A stretch of 64,000 nucleotides of DNA, from positions 1 through 64,000 of the forward strand of contig MGUI01000002.1 of assembly GCA_001799895.1 (NCBI GenBank). Direction: 5' to 3'. The notes under the pieces are model-generated. The model was not told the DNA's origin, ran no database searches, and saw nothing but the letters and a program-made list of their open reading frames with translations. This DNA is from Elusimicrobia bacterium GWD2_63_28. GTDB lineage: Bacteria > Elusimicrobiota > Elusimicrobia > Elusimicrobiales > UBA9959. Below are positions 6,381 through 14,193 of this stretch, piece after piece; position 1 is the stretch's first letter; each line of letters starts with the position of its first letter. The translations under genes were made by a program, and so were the position numbers.

Positions 6381-8516
6381 TTAGTAAAGTTCCAGCATGC
6401 GCTTGCTGATGCGCAGGCCGTTGACCTTGATACCGTAAGGGTTGTCGGTGAAATCCAGGCGGAAAGTGAACAGGGCCAGCACGTAGGGCGGCAGCGTCAC
6501 CGGCCCCAGCGAGAAGGCCAGCGGCTTGGCTTCCAGCACGCCGCCTTTCTTGACGGAGACGGCCAGCGCCGCCGACAGCTTGCGGCCGCGGGCCAGCCCG
6601 GTGATCTCCAGGTTCTCTTCCAGGCCCACCTCGAGCTCCTGGATGAAGGGCAGGCGGTCGGCCAGGAAGCGCTCGACGGCGTACTCGGTGATCTTGGCCG
6701 AGCGCAGTTTGACGGCGCCTATGCCGGAGGGCACGAACGGGTCCAGGAAGGGCCCGGCGGCGGAAAGATTTTCAAGGTCGAGGGTGAGGCCGTACACGTC
6801 GCCGCCCAGCAGATTGGCGGCGGGCGCGAAGAATTCCGCCCGGGCGTAGGCGCCGGTGGCCGCGTCGAAGCCGGACAGCGCCAGCGAGCCTTCCTCTATC
6901 TGCAGCGGCCCCAGCCGCACATTGCGCACGGTGTAGGCCCCCTCCTCCAGGAACTTCATGGTGGAGGGCACGCGGACGTAGAGCTGCGCCTTGGAGGTGT
7001 CGGCCAGCTCCAGCTCGGCCTTCTTGTCGAAGGTGGCCTGGAACCAGCTGAGCTCGCGCAGGGCCAGGAAGGCTTTCTCGGCGTCCGAGTCGGGCTCGCC
7101 GAAGCGCGGCGTCTTGTGCACCAGCACGAAGGCGCAGCCGGGGCAGGCCGGGCTGTCGGAGAATTTCACGGGCAGCCCTTTGCGCGAAGCGGCGTAGCGC
7201 AGGCTGGCGGCGTTCAGGCTGGCGTCGCCGTAAAGGCCCACCAGCCCGCCGTCGGCCGGCGTGTTGGCCTCTATGGCGGCCATCAGCTCGGCGGCGCGGT
7301 AATCGGCGGCCGGCGGCTTGGGCAGGCCGGCCACGGGGTATTTGCCGGCGGGGAAGGGCCGCACCAGCCCGCTCTGGTTTAGCGCGCCCAGCAGCAGCAC
7401 GGCCGCCAGCAGGTACTTGCGCGCGGCGTGCGGCGTCATTATGGCGACGGCGATGGCGAAAGAGAGCATGGCGGGGTACAGCAGCTCGGGGCGGCTGCCC
7501 CGCATGCCGATGGCCAGCACCAGGTAGGGCGCCCAGAACCAGGCGGACACCACCTTCTTCTTCTCGTAGGGCATGAAGACGGAGTAGTGCAGCCAGGCCA
7601 GCGCGAGGCCGCCCAGGATGAACAGCGGCAGCCCGCCGGCCGACATGCCCAGCTTGAGATAATGCCAGAAGCCGTGGTATTCCCCCCACAGCGGCACCAG
7701 CCCCGCGGCCACGGCGGCCGCGGCGAACAAGTACCAGGGCAGGTTCAGGATGAGGCCGGGAAAGAAACCCTTGAAGAGCTCGTCGCGGCTGTTGGGATTG
7801 GCCAGGCCCGCTATAATGAACGGCACCAGCGGCAGGGCGTACAGCCAGAAGTGGCGGTGCGCGAAGAAGCCCAGGCCGAGGCAGAGGGCGAAGGCGAAGG
7901 ACCACTTGGGGTGGTTGAAATCGTCGGAGCGGATATAGCAGGCGTACAGCCCGGCCGCCAGCGCCATCAGCGCCATCTCCGGCGAGGGGCGGCGGGCGGT
8001 CTCCAGCACGAAGGGCAGGGCCAGCGCGAAGGCGGCGCCCAGCCAGCCCGCGGCGTTGGGACGGCTGTCGCGCACGGCCAGGAACACCGAGAGCGCCAGC
8101 ACGAACAGGAAGAAGGAGTTAACTATGATCAGCGCGGCGTTGAGGTCGGCGGTGAGATAGTCGAACACCGGCACGTAGGCCAGGTAGTAGAGCGGCGGGT
8201 TGAGGGTGAGGTCGGCGAACTCGGGCTTGAGCAGCGCCCAGAAGCCCTCGGCCTTCAGGTAGGCCGCGTAGCGCAGCACGCCGCCGAAGCTTTCGGCGTC
8301 GGCCTGGTTGAAGAAGTAGCCGCGCCGCAGCGCCCACTGCGCCAGCAGCAGCGCGTGCATCAGCCAGATGGCGCCCAGCACCAGCAGGCCCCTGGTGAGG
8401 GTCTGCTTCTTGACCTGCGTGACCTCCCGCTCGAAGAGGATGCTCTCCACCACCATGCGGGTGGCCAGGAATTTTTTGCGCCAGCCGGGCAGGTCGCTCT
8501 GGTTTTCGTCTGACAT
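6381..8516 (-). CDS. GT-C/PMT-like polytopic membrane protein with C-terminal LmeA-like (DUF2993) domain
   Basis: This protein has 711 residues. The first ~400 form about ten membrane helices with loops resembling glycosyltransferase family 39/RgtA-type enzymes, including LNPPLYYLAYVPVF in the first large loop. After a soluble middle part (~400-510), the last ~200 residues are a beta-rich domain reminiscent of DUF2993/LmeA (LGPLQIEEGSLALSG, later FRLDFTDNPYGIKVNG). LmeA-type proteins act in mycobacterial lipoglycan synthesis; the link made here is inference. The ATG at 8516 has a GGAG site. Its neighbours are a TPR lipoprotein and the peptidase-like lipoprotein, suggesting an envelope role. 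No donor or acceptor can be assigned. Confidence 0.6.
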   Translation of the reverse strand: MSDENQSDLPGWRKKFLATRMVVESILFEREVTQVKKQTLTRGLLVLGAIWLMHALLLAQWALRRGYFFNQADAESFGGVLRYAAYLKAEGFWALLKPEFADLTLNPPLYYLAYVPVFDYLTADLNAALIIVNSFFLFVLALSVFLAVRDSRPNAAGWLGAAFALALPFVLETARRPSPEMALMALAAGLYACYIRSDDFNHPKWSFAFALCLGLGFFAHRHFWLYALPLVPFIIAGLANPNSRDELFKGFFPGLILNLPWYLFAAAAVAAGLVPLWGEYHGFWHYLKLGMSAGGLPLFILGGLALAWLHYSVFMPYEKKKVVSAWFWAPYLVLAIGMRGSRPELLYPAMLSFAIAVAIMTPHAARKYLLAAVLLLGALNQSGLVRPFPAGKYPVAGLPKPPAADYRAAELMAAIEANTPADGGLVGLYGDASLNAASLRYAASRKGLPVKFSDSPACPGCAFVLVHKTPRFGEPDSDAEKAFLALRELSWFQATFDKKAELELADTSKAQLYVRVPSTMKFLEEGAYTVRNVRLGPLQIEEGSLALSGFDAATGAYARAEFFAPAANLLGGDVYGLTLDLENLSAAGPFLDPFVPSGIGAVKLRSAKITEYAVERFLADRLPFIQELEVGLEENLEITGLARGRKLSAALAVSVKKGGVLEAKPLAFSLGPVTLPPYVLALFTFRLDFTDNPYGIKVNGLRISKRMLELY

Positions 8517-8526
8517 CGTGGCTCCG

Positions 8527-9474
8527 TTAACCGCGTTTTTTTCTGGTCTGCGCCGCGGGGGCGGTCAGGGCCTTCAGCCTGGCCTCGTAAAGGGCGGCGT
8601 TCTTGGAGGACAGCTCGGCGGCCCACTTGTATTCCGTGGCGGCGCGGACCCTGTCGCCCGAAGAGGCGTAGATGTCGCCCAGCAGGCCGTGGATCTGGTG
8701 GGAGTCGGGCTTGAGCTCGGAAGCCTTGCGCCCGGCATCCAGCGCGCCTTCGTAATAGGCGGTCTTGTAGAGCGAGAAGGCCAGCCAGTAATGGCTGGAC
8801 GGGTCCTTGGGCATCAGCCCGGCGGCGGCGGAGAACTCCTGCGCGGCGCCGCCGTGGTCGCCCAGGTGGTACAGCGCTTTGCCGCGCTCGAAGCGGGCCA
8901 GCGCGGCGGCCGGGTTGAGGGCCAGCAGGGCGTCGAGGTCGGCTATGGCGGCGGGCAGGTTCTTGGCGTCGCGCGCGCACAGGGCGCGGTGGTAATAGGC
9001 CATCTCGAACTTGGGATTCAGGTCCAGCGCGCGGGACAGGTCCGCCGTGGCGGCGCCGCAGTCGTCGAGCTTGTAATAGGCCAGGCCGCGGTTGAGCAGG
9101 GCGAAGGAATAATCCCGCTTGGCGGCCAGCGCCTCGGAGAACAGCTTTACGGCCTCGGAGTAATTGCCGGCGTCCATCAGCATGGCGCCCAGATTGTTGT
9201 AGGCGGGCAGATAATCGGCCTTCATCTCTATGGCCTTGCGGTAGTCCAGGCCGGCCTTCTGCCTGTCCCCCATGCGCTCGAAGAGCAGGCCGCGCGAGAC
9301 CAGGGCCTCGGGGTAGTTGCGCTTGAGCAGCAGGGCGCGGTTATAATCTTCCATGGCGTCGGAATGCTTGCCCGCGGCCAGCAAATGGTTGCCCCGGGTG
9401 AAGTAGAAGTCCGGCGAGCGGTTGCAGCCCGCCAGGGACAGCGCCGCTATGGTCAGAAGGATGAGTTTTTTCAT
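8527..9474 (-). CDS. TPR-repeat lipoprotein
   Basis: This 315-residue protein has a signal peptide ending in a LAGC lipobox, so it is predicted to be membrane-anchored in the periplasm. The rest is back-to-back tetratricopeptide repeats of about 34 residues from ~25 to ~300, with units such as YPEALVSRGLLFERMGD and YLPAYNNLGAMLMDAGN, ending in a basic tail. TPRs are protein-protein scaffolds. The start overlaps the lspA stop by four bases, fitting because LspA would process this lipoprotein, though that is true of any lipoprotein. The specific partner is unknown. Confidence 0.85.
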   Translation of the reverse strand: MKKLILLTIAALSLAGCNRSPDFYFTRGNHLLAAGKHSDAMEDYNRALLLKRNYPEALVSRGLLFERMGDRQKAGLDYRKAIEMKADYLPAYNNLGAMLMDAGNYSEAVKLFSEALAAKRDYSFALLNRGLAYYKLDDCGAATADLSRALDLNPKFEMAYYHRALCARDAKNLPAAIADLDALLALNPAAALARFERGKALYHLGDHGGAAQEFSAAAGLMPKDPSSHYWLAFSLYKTAYYEGALDAGRKASELKPDSHQIHGLLGDIYASSGDRVRAATEYKWAAELSSKNAALYEARLKALTAPAAQTRKKRG

Positions 9475-9944
9475 GTTTTTTCCCCGCCCGCTACCGGCTT
9501 TTTTTCGTCTTTCACGCCGAGCGCCAGCATTACTGCTCCCACGGTGATGCCGCTGTCGGCCACGTTGAACACCGCCGGGAAGAAAGAGAAGTCGAAGAAG
9601 TCCACCACGTAGCCGTAGGCGATGCGGTCGTAGAGGTTGCCCAGCGCCCCGCCCAGCACCAGCGCCAGGCCCGCCGCGGCCAGCCAGCCGTGCTTTTCTA
9701 TGCGGCGGCGCATGTACAGCAGCACGCCCACCAGCGCCGTGCTGAAGACCAGGAAGAAGAGATTGCTGTCCTGGAACATCCCGAAGGCCACGCCGGTGTT
9801 CTCGGCGTAGGTCAGGCTGAAGACCGGCAGCACCTCGATGGACCTGCCGTAGAGCGCCTTGAGCGACGACAGCGCCCAGGCCTTGGAAAGCCTGTCGGCT
9901 AAGAACAGCGCGAGCACTATGGCCGGCGGGACCAGTTTGTTCAC
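9471..9944 (-). CDS. lspA: Lipoprotein signal peptidase (signal peptidase II)
   Basis: LspA is an inner-membrane aspartyl protease that removes signal peptides from prolipoproteins. This 157-residue protein has the family's conserved blocks: an AENTGVAFG-type segment after the first loop, GNLYDRIAYGYVVDFF, and FNVADS with the second catalytic Asp. Four membrane helices are visible. The start is GTG at 9944, forming a GTGA overlap with the ileS stop. The ileS-lspA pair is a common bacterial arrangement, which supports the start choice. Three lipoprotein candidates or envelope proteins follow directly in the same run. Confidence 0.94.
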   Translation of the reverse strand: MNKLVPPAIVLALFLADRLSKAWALSSLKALYGRSIEVLPVFSLTYAENTGVAFGMFQDSNLFFLVFSTALVGVLLYMRRRIEKHGWLAAAGLALVLGGALGNLYDRIAYGYVVDFFDFSFFPAVFNVADSGITVGAVMLALGVKDEKKPVAGGEKT

Positions 9945-12760
9945 CGGGAGGCGGCCTCCAGGGCGGCGGCGCAGCGGCCGCAGACGCCGGCGTGACGGGG
10001 GTTGGCCCCCAGGTCGCGGCGCCACTGCCAGCAGCGCGGGCACTTGGTCCCCTCGGCCTTGGCCACCTTCACTTCCAGCTCGGGCGCGGCCGCGTCGAAT
10101 TCCACGGAGGCCTCGGAAACGATGGCCACCTCGGGCCACAGCGGCAGGGTGGAGTCCAGGAATTTTTTGGTCTCTTCCTTGGAGGTGCGCAGGGTGATGC
10201 GGGCCTCGAGCGACGAGCCCACAACGCCCGCCTGGCGCTGCTCTTCTATGGCCTTGGTGACGGCCTCGCGCACTCCCATGATCTTCTCCCAGCGCTCCAG
10301 CAGGGCCTGGTCGGCCCACGCGGGAGGAAGTTTCGGGTAGTCGGCCAGCAGCACGCTGTCTTCCAGCGTCGGGTCGATCTCCGCCTTGGCGGTCTGCCAG
10401 GCCTCTTCCGCCGTGAACGACAGCACCGGCGCGGAGATCTTCATGACGGCCAGCAGGATGTCGTGCAGCACGGTCTGCGCCGAGCGGCGCTCGGGCGAGT
10501 CGGGGCTCAGGGTGTAGAGCCGGTCCTTGAGCGCGGCCAGGTAGAAGGCCGACAGGTCGAGGATGCAGAAGTCCGCCACGGCGCGGATGGCCTGGCGGAA
10601 CTGGTAGTTCCGGTAATGCTGCTCCACCGAGGCCGTGACCACGGCCAGGCGGGCGCGCATGTAGCGGTCTATCTCCAGCAGTTTCTCGTCGGGCACGCGG
10701 TGCTGCGCCGGCTTGAAGTCCGCCAGGTTCCCGAGCAGGTAGCGCAGGGTGTTGCGGATCTTGCGGTAGGTATCTATGGGGCCCGCCAGGATCTTCTCGG
10801 AGATGCGGATGTCGTCGGCGTAGTCGCACAGGGCGGCCCACAGGCGCAGGATCTCGGCGCCGTACTTGTTTATGACGTCCTGCGGGGGCAGCACGTTGCC
10901 GGTGGACTTGTGCATGGCGCGGCCCTGCTCGTCGAGCACCATGCCGTGCGTGATGACGGCCTTGTAGGGCGGGATGCCGTTGAGGGCCACCGAAGGGATG
11001 AGCGAGGTCTGGAACCAGCCGCGGTGCTGGTCGGAGCCTTCCAGGTACAGGTCGGTCGGGTAGAAGGCGCCTTCGCCCAGCATCCCCCCGTTCACCACGG
11101 CGTACCAGGAGACGCCGGAGTCCAGCCAGACGTCCAGGATGTCTTTTTCCTTGGTGAAGACGGTGCCGCCGCAGGAGCACTTGGAGCCCGGCTCCATCAA
11201 TTTCTCGACGGGGTCGGAGAACCAGAAATCGCTGCCTTCCTTGAAGACGCGCTCTTCCATGCGCTTGAGGAAGGCGGTGTCTTCCTGCACCTTGCCGCAT
11301 TCTTTGCAGTACACGGCGATGATGGGCGTGCCCCAGTAGCGCTGGCGCGACAGGCACCAGTCGGGGCGGGTCTTGAGCATGGCGGTCATGCGGCCGTGGC
11401 TGGCCTGCGGCAGCCAGTCCACGCCGTCGGCGGCCTTCATCAGCTTCTCGCGCAACCCGCCCAGGTCCACCTTGAGGAACCACTGTTCGGTGGCGCGGAA
11501 GATGACGGGCTGGTGGCAGCGCCAGCAGTGCGGGTAGCTGTGCTCTATCTTCTTGTGGCCCAGCAGGATGCCGTCGGCCTGCAGCGTCTCCACCACCTTC
11601 TCGTTGGATTCGAAGACCTTCAGGCCTTCGAAGATCCCGGCGTCGGCGTTGAACTTGCCGTCTTCCTTGACGGGGCAGAAGATGTCGAGGCCGTGCTTCT
11701 TGCCGGCGTGGAAGTCTTCCTCGCCGTGGCCGGGGGCTATGTGCACCACGCCGGTGCCGGTGCTCATGTCCACGAAGTCGGTGGCGATGACGGGCCGCAG
11801 GAAGCGGCGCGCCTCGGGCAAATGCGGCGCCAGGCAATGGTGGTACTGCAGGCCCACCAGCTCCTCGCCGGGGATCAGGGCGCCCTTGGCGGCCTCCAGG
11901 CCGGTGGCGGCCAGGAAAGAGTCGGCCAGCTTGTCGGCGACGATGAGGAACTGCCCGCCGGTCTCGAGCACGCGGTAGGTCTCCTCCTTGGAGACGGCGG
12001 CGGCCATGTTGGACGGCAGGGTCCACGGCGTGGTGGTCCAGATCACGATGGAAGAGCAATTCTTGCCCACGGCGGCGAGCGCGCCGGGCAGGGTTTCGAG
12101 CGGGAAGCGCACGAAGATGGACGGCGAGGTCTTGTTCTTGTACTCCACCTCGGCGTCGGCCAGGGCGGTCTCGCAGCTTACGCACCAGTAGATGGTCTTC
12201 TTGTCGCGGTGGATGTGGCCTTTCTCCAGCAGTTCGCGGAAGGCCTTTATGACGGTGCCCTCGTAGGCGTTGGCCATGGTGATGTAGGGCTTGTCCCAGG
12301 CGCCCTGGATGCCCAGGCGCTTGAACTCCTCGCGCTGTATGTCTATGAAGCGGGCGGCGAACTCGCGCGCGGAGCGGCGGAAGGCGGGGATGTCTTCGAT
12401 GTGGCGCTTGCCCATCTTCATCTCTTTGAGCAGGGCCTGTTCGATGGGCAGGCCGTGGCAGTCCCAGCCGGGCACGTAGGGCGAGTAGTAGCCCAGCATG
12501 GAGCGCGACTTGACGATGATGTCCTTGAGGACCTTGTTGAAGGCGTGGCCGATATGGATATGCCCGTTGGCGTAGGGCGGCCCGTCGTGCAGCACGTAGG
12601 GCGTGGCCCCGCGGCGCTTGGCCAGCATGCGCCCGTAGAGGTCCAGCTTGTTCCAGGCCTCTATGATGCCGGGCTCTTTCTTGGTCAGGTCCCCTTTCAT
12701 AGAGAAAGAGGTATTGGGCAGGAAAACCGTTTTTGAGTAGTCCGTCTTCTGTGTATCCAT
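9941..12760 (-). CDS. ileS: Isoleucine--tRNA ligase
   Basis: This class I synthetase charges tRNA-Ile. The HIGH motif appears as HIHIGHAF, the KMSKS loop as MHKSTGN, the CP1 editing domain contains TTTPWTLPSN, and the C-terminus carries a zinc ribbon (CPRCW ... CGRC), the bacterial type. The protein is about 939 residues, full length. Two starts are possible: the ATG at 12760 has no ribosome site but lies 9 bases after a perfect TATAAT, implying an almost leaderless message. A TTG at 12778 has AGGAGG six bases upstream and would add six residues (MYNKYI). I list the ATG. It leads the minus-strand run lspA-TPR-GT-C-peptidase-copA-queF. Confidence 0.95.
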   Translation of the reverse strand: MDTQKTDYSKTVFLPNTSFSMKGDLTKKEPGIIEAWNKLDLYGRMLAKRRGATPYVLHDGPPYANGHIHIGHAFNKVLKDIIVKSRSMLGYYSPYVPGWDCHGLPIEQALLKEMKMGKRHIEDIPAFRRSAREFAARFIDIQREEFKRLGIQGAWDKPYITMANAYEGTVIKAFRELLEKGHIHRDKKTIYWCVSCETALADAEVEYKNKTSPSIFVRFPLETLPGALAAVGKNCSSIVIWTTTPWTLPSNMAAAVSKEETYRVLETGGQFLIVADKLADSFLAATGLEAAKGALIPGEELVGLQYHHCLAPHLPEARRFLRPVIATDFVDMSTGTGVVHIAPGHGEEDFHAGKKHGLDIFCPVKEDGKFNADAGIFEGLKVFESNEKVVETLQADGILLGHKKIEHSYPHCWRCHQPVIFRATEQWFLKVDLGGLREKLMKAADGVDWLPQASHGRMTAMLKTRPDWCLSRQRYWGTPIIAVYCKECGKVQEDTAFLKRMEERVFKEGSDFWFSDPVEKLMEPGSKCSCGGTVFTKEKDILDVWLDSGVSWYAVVNGGMLGEGAFYPTDLYLEGSDQHRGWFQTSLIPSVALNGIPPYKAVITHGMVLDEQGRAMHKSTGNVLPPQDVINKYGAEILRLWAALCDYADDIRISEKILAGPIDTYRKIRNTLRYLLGNLADFKPAQHRVPDEKLLEIDRYMRARLAVVTASVEQHYRNYQFRQAIRAVADFCILDLSAFYLAALKDRLYTLSPDSPERRSAQTVLHDILLAVMKISAPVLSFTAEEAWQTAKAEIDPTLEDSVLLADYPKLPPAWADQALLERWEKIMGVREAVTKAIEEQRQAGVVGSSLEARITLRTSKEETKKFLDSTLPLWPEVAIVSEASVEFDAAAPELEVKVAKAEGTKCPRCWQWRRDLGANPRHAGVCGRCAAALEAASR

Positions 12761-12769
12761 AATATATTT

Positions 12770-12790
12770 ATTATACAAAAAAGGCCTCCT
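12770..12790 (-). promoter_or_regulatory. ileS promoter -10 and alternative ribosome site
   Basis: The minus strand has TATAAT at 12770-12775, and AGGAGG lies six bases before the TTG at 12778. The two signals compete: if TATAAT is the -10 box, AGGAGG is not transcribed from it, and the ATG at 12760 would have almost no leader. No clear -35 box was found. Confidence 0.5.
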
Positions 12791-12850
12791 CCCCCTCCTT
12801 TGCCGCCCGGTTTCCCGGCCCGGCAGGGGCCCATGTGCTACAATCTATGC

Positions 12851-13432
12851 ATGTTCCACCAAAACGCGCATTGCCTTGTGACCGATACCGGGATCGCTTT
12901 AAAGAGCGAAGAGAACCTGCGGGAATACCTGCGGCTGCTGGAGAAAGCCAAGCTGGATTTCAAGCTTCAGCTGGCGGCCTACGCGCTGCTGCCCGGGCGG
13001 GCGCTGCTGTATTTCGTCACGCCCGCCGTAGACCTGCACTCGGTGATGGGCGGGTTCGCCAAGGGCAGCGCCCTGGGGGCCTACCGCGTCGGCTACTGCA
13101 AGTACAAGGTGATACAGCCGGAAAAATACGCCGCGCACCTGGCCCGCTACATCCACATGGAGCCGGTGCGGGAGCAGCTGTCGGCCAGGCCCGAGGGCTA
13201 CCGCTGGTCCAGCGCCGCGCAGTACATCGGAGGCGTGGAAGGCCCCGCCGACAAGGATATCGTACTCTCCACTTTCCCCGGCGAGCCGGCCGCCGCGCTG
13301 GCCGCCTATTCGGCTTTCCTCGTCGAGCCCGTGCCCGGCAAGTTCTGGCGCCCGTTCGACAAGAACCGCGACGCCGTGCTGGGCGACCGCGAGTTCGTGG
13401 CGGCCCATTCCCCCCACGGCCAGCCGGAATAA
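12851..13432 (+). CDS. Y1-transposase-like protein lacking the HUH motif
   Basis: This 193-residue relative of RAYT/IS200 transposases still has the C-terminal signature (ARYIHMEPVREQL, then YRWSS) and the beginning of the fold. Where active enzymes have MPNHFHLL it reads LLPGRALLYF (residues ~47-55), so both metal-binding histidines are gone. It should be unable to nick DNA, yet the reading frame is intact and uses the same G+C-rich codons as its neighbours. That suggests a retained, repurposed DNA-binding protein rather than fresh decay (inference). The ATG at 12851 lies 6 bases after TACAAT (12839-12844) and has no ribosome site. It is convergent with motB across a strong terminator. Confidence 0.7.
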   Translation: MFHQNAHCLVTDTGIALKSEENLREYLRLLEKAKLDFKLQLAAYALLPGRALLYFVTPAVDLHSVMGGFAKGSALGAYRVGYCKYKVIQPEKYAAHLARYIHMEPVREQLSARPEGYRWSSAAQYIGGVEGPADKDIVLSTFPGEPAAALAAYSAFLVEPVPGKFWRPFDKNRDAVLGDREFVAAHSPHGQPE

Positions 13433-13470
13433 AAAAAGGCCGGGAGGGTAAACCTTCCGGCCCGGTCACG

Positions 13471-13499
13471 AAACGCCAAAGAGACCCTCTTTGGCGTTT
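13471..13499. terminator. Bidirectional terminator between the Y1-like gene and motB
   Basis: A perfect 13-bp stem (AAACGCCAAAGAG and its complement) with an ACC loop ends in a T run on the plus strand and TTTCG on the minus strand. It lies between two convergent genes. A weaker GGCCGGGAGG hairpin precedes it at about 13438-13461. Confidence 0.85.
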
Positions 13500-13503
13500 T
13501 GCT

Positions 13504-14193
13504 TTAGTCGGTCTTCATCAGCGAAATTTCGATGCGGCGGTTCTTGGCGCGGCCCTCGGCGTTGGCGTTGTCGCCCACGGGGCGGTGCTCGCCGTAGCCG
13601 ATGCCGGCCAGGTGCTTGGCCGAAATGCCCTGCTCCTGGAAGAACTGCAGCACGCTGTAGGCGCGCGCCATGGACAGCTCCCAGTTGGAGGTGTACTTGC
13701 CCTTCTTGATAGGCACGTCGTCGGTGTGGCCCTCTATGATGATGTCGTTGGGAACCTTCTTCAGCTCGGCCGCTATGGGGGCCAGCACCCGCCTGGCCGG
13801 CTCTTTCAGGTCCGCCCTGCCCGACGAGAACAGCACGCCCTCGGTGAGCACCAGCTTGACCTTGCGCTCGTTGGACTGGATCTGCACCAGCTTGGACAGG
13901 TCGTTGGTCGCCATCGACTCTTTCAGGTTGCTCTCCATCGCTTCCTCGTTCTCGCGCATCTTGGCGCGCTCCAGCTGCTGCGTGGTCTGCGAGCCGCCGA
14001 AGGCCTGCTGGATATTGGCCAGCGACTCCTCGTACTTGCGGCTCTTGGCCTTGTCGGACTTGGCGATGGAGAAGGAGAACAGCACCAGGAAGAAGATCAT
14101 CAGGTAGCTCATCAGGTCGCCGTAGGTGACGGCCCAGAGGGCGCCCTTGTTGAGCTGGTTTTCCAGCTCGTCGCGGCGGTTGCGGTAGATCAT
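13504..14193 (-). CDS. MotB-like stator protein (OmpA C-terminal peptidoglycan-binding domain)
   Basis: With MotA, MotB forms the ion-driven stator of the flagellar motor, anchored to peptidoglycan. This 229-residue protein has one N-terminal membrane helix. It carries the essential proton-accepting Asp (D26 in TYGDLMSYLM). A charged linker follows, then a complete OmpA/MotB domain (IEGHTDDVPI, LSMARAYSVL, NRRIEI). The ATG overlaps the preceding stop in ATGA. It is the last of four genes with MotA and a FliF-FliG fusion. ExbD/TolR is excluded by the OmpA domain. A Pal/OmpA-only protein is excluded by the stator helix. Confidence 0.85.
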   Translation of the reverse strand: MIYRNRRDELENQLNKGALWAVTYGDLMSYLMIFFLVLFSFSIAKSDKAKSRKYEESLANIQQAFGGSQTTQQLERAKMRENEEAMESNLKESMATNDLSKLVQIQSNERKVKLVLTEGVLFSSGRADLKEPARRVLAPIAAELKKVPNDIIIEGHTDDVPIKKGKYTSNWELSMARAYSVLQFFQEQGISAKHLAGIGYGEHRPVGDNANAEGRAKNRRIEISLMKTD

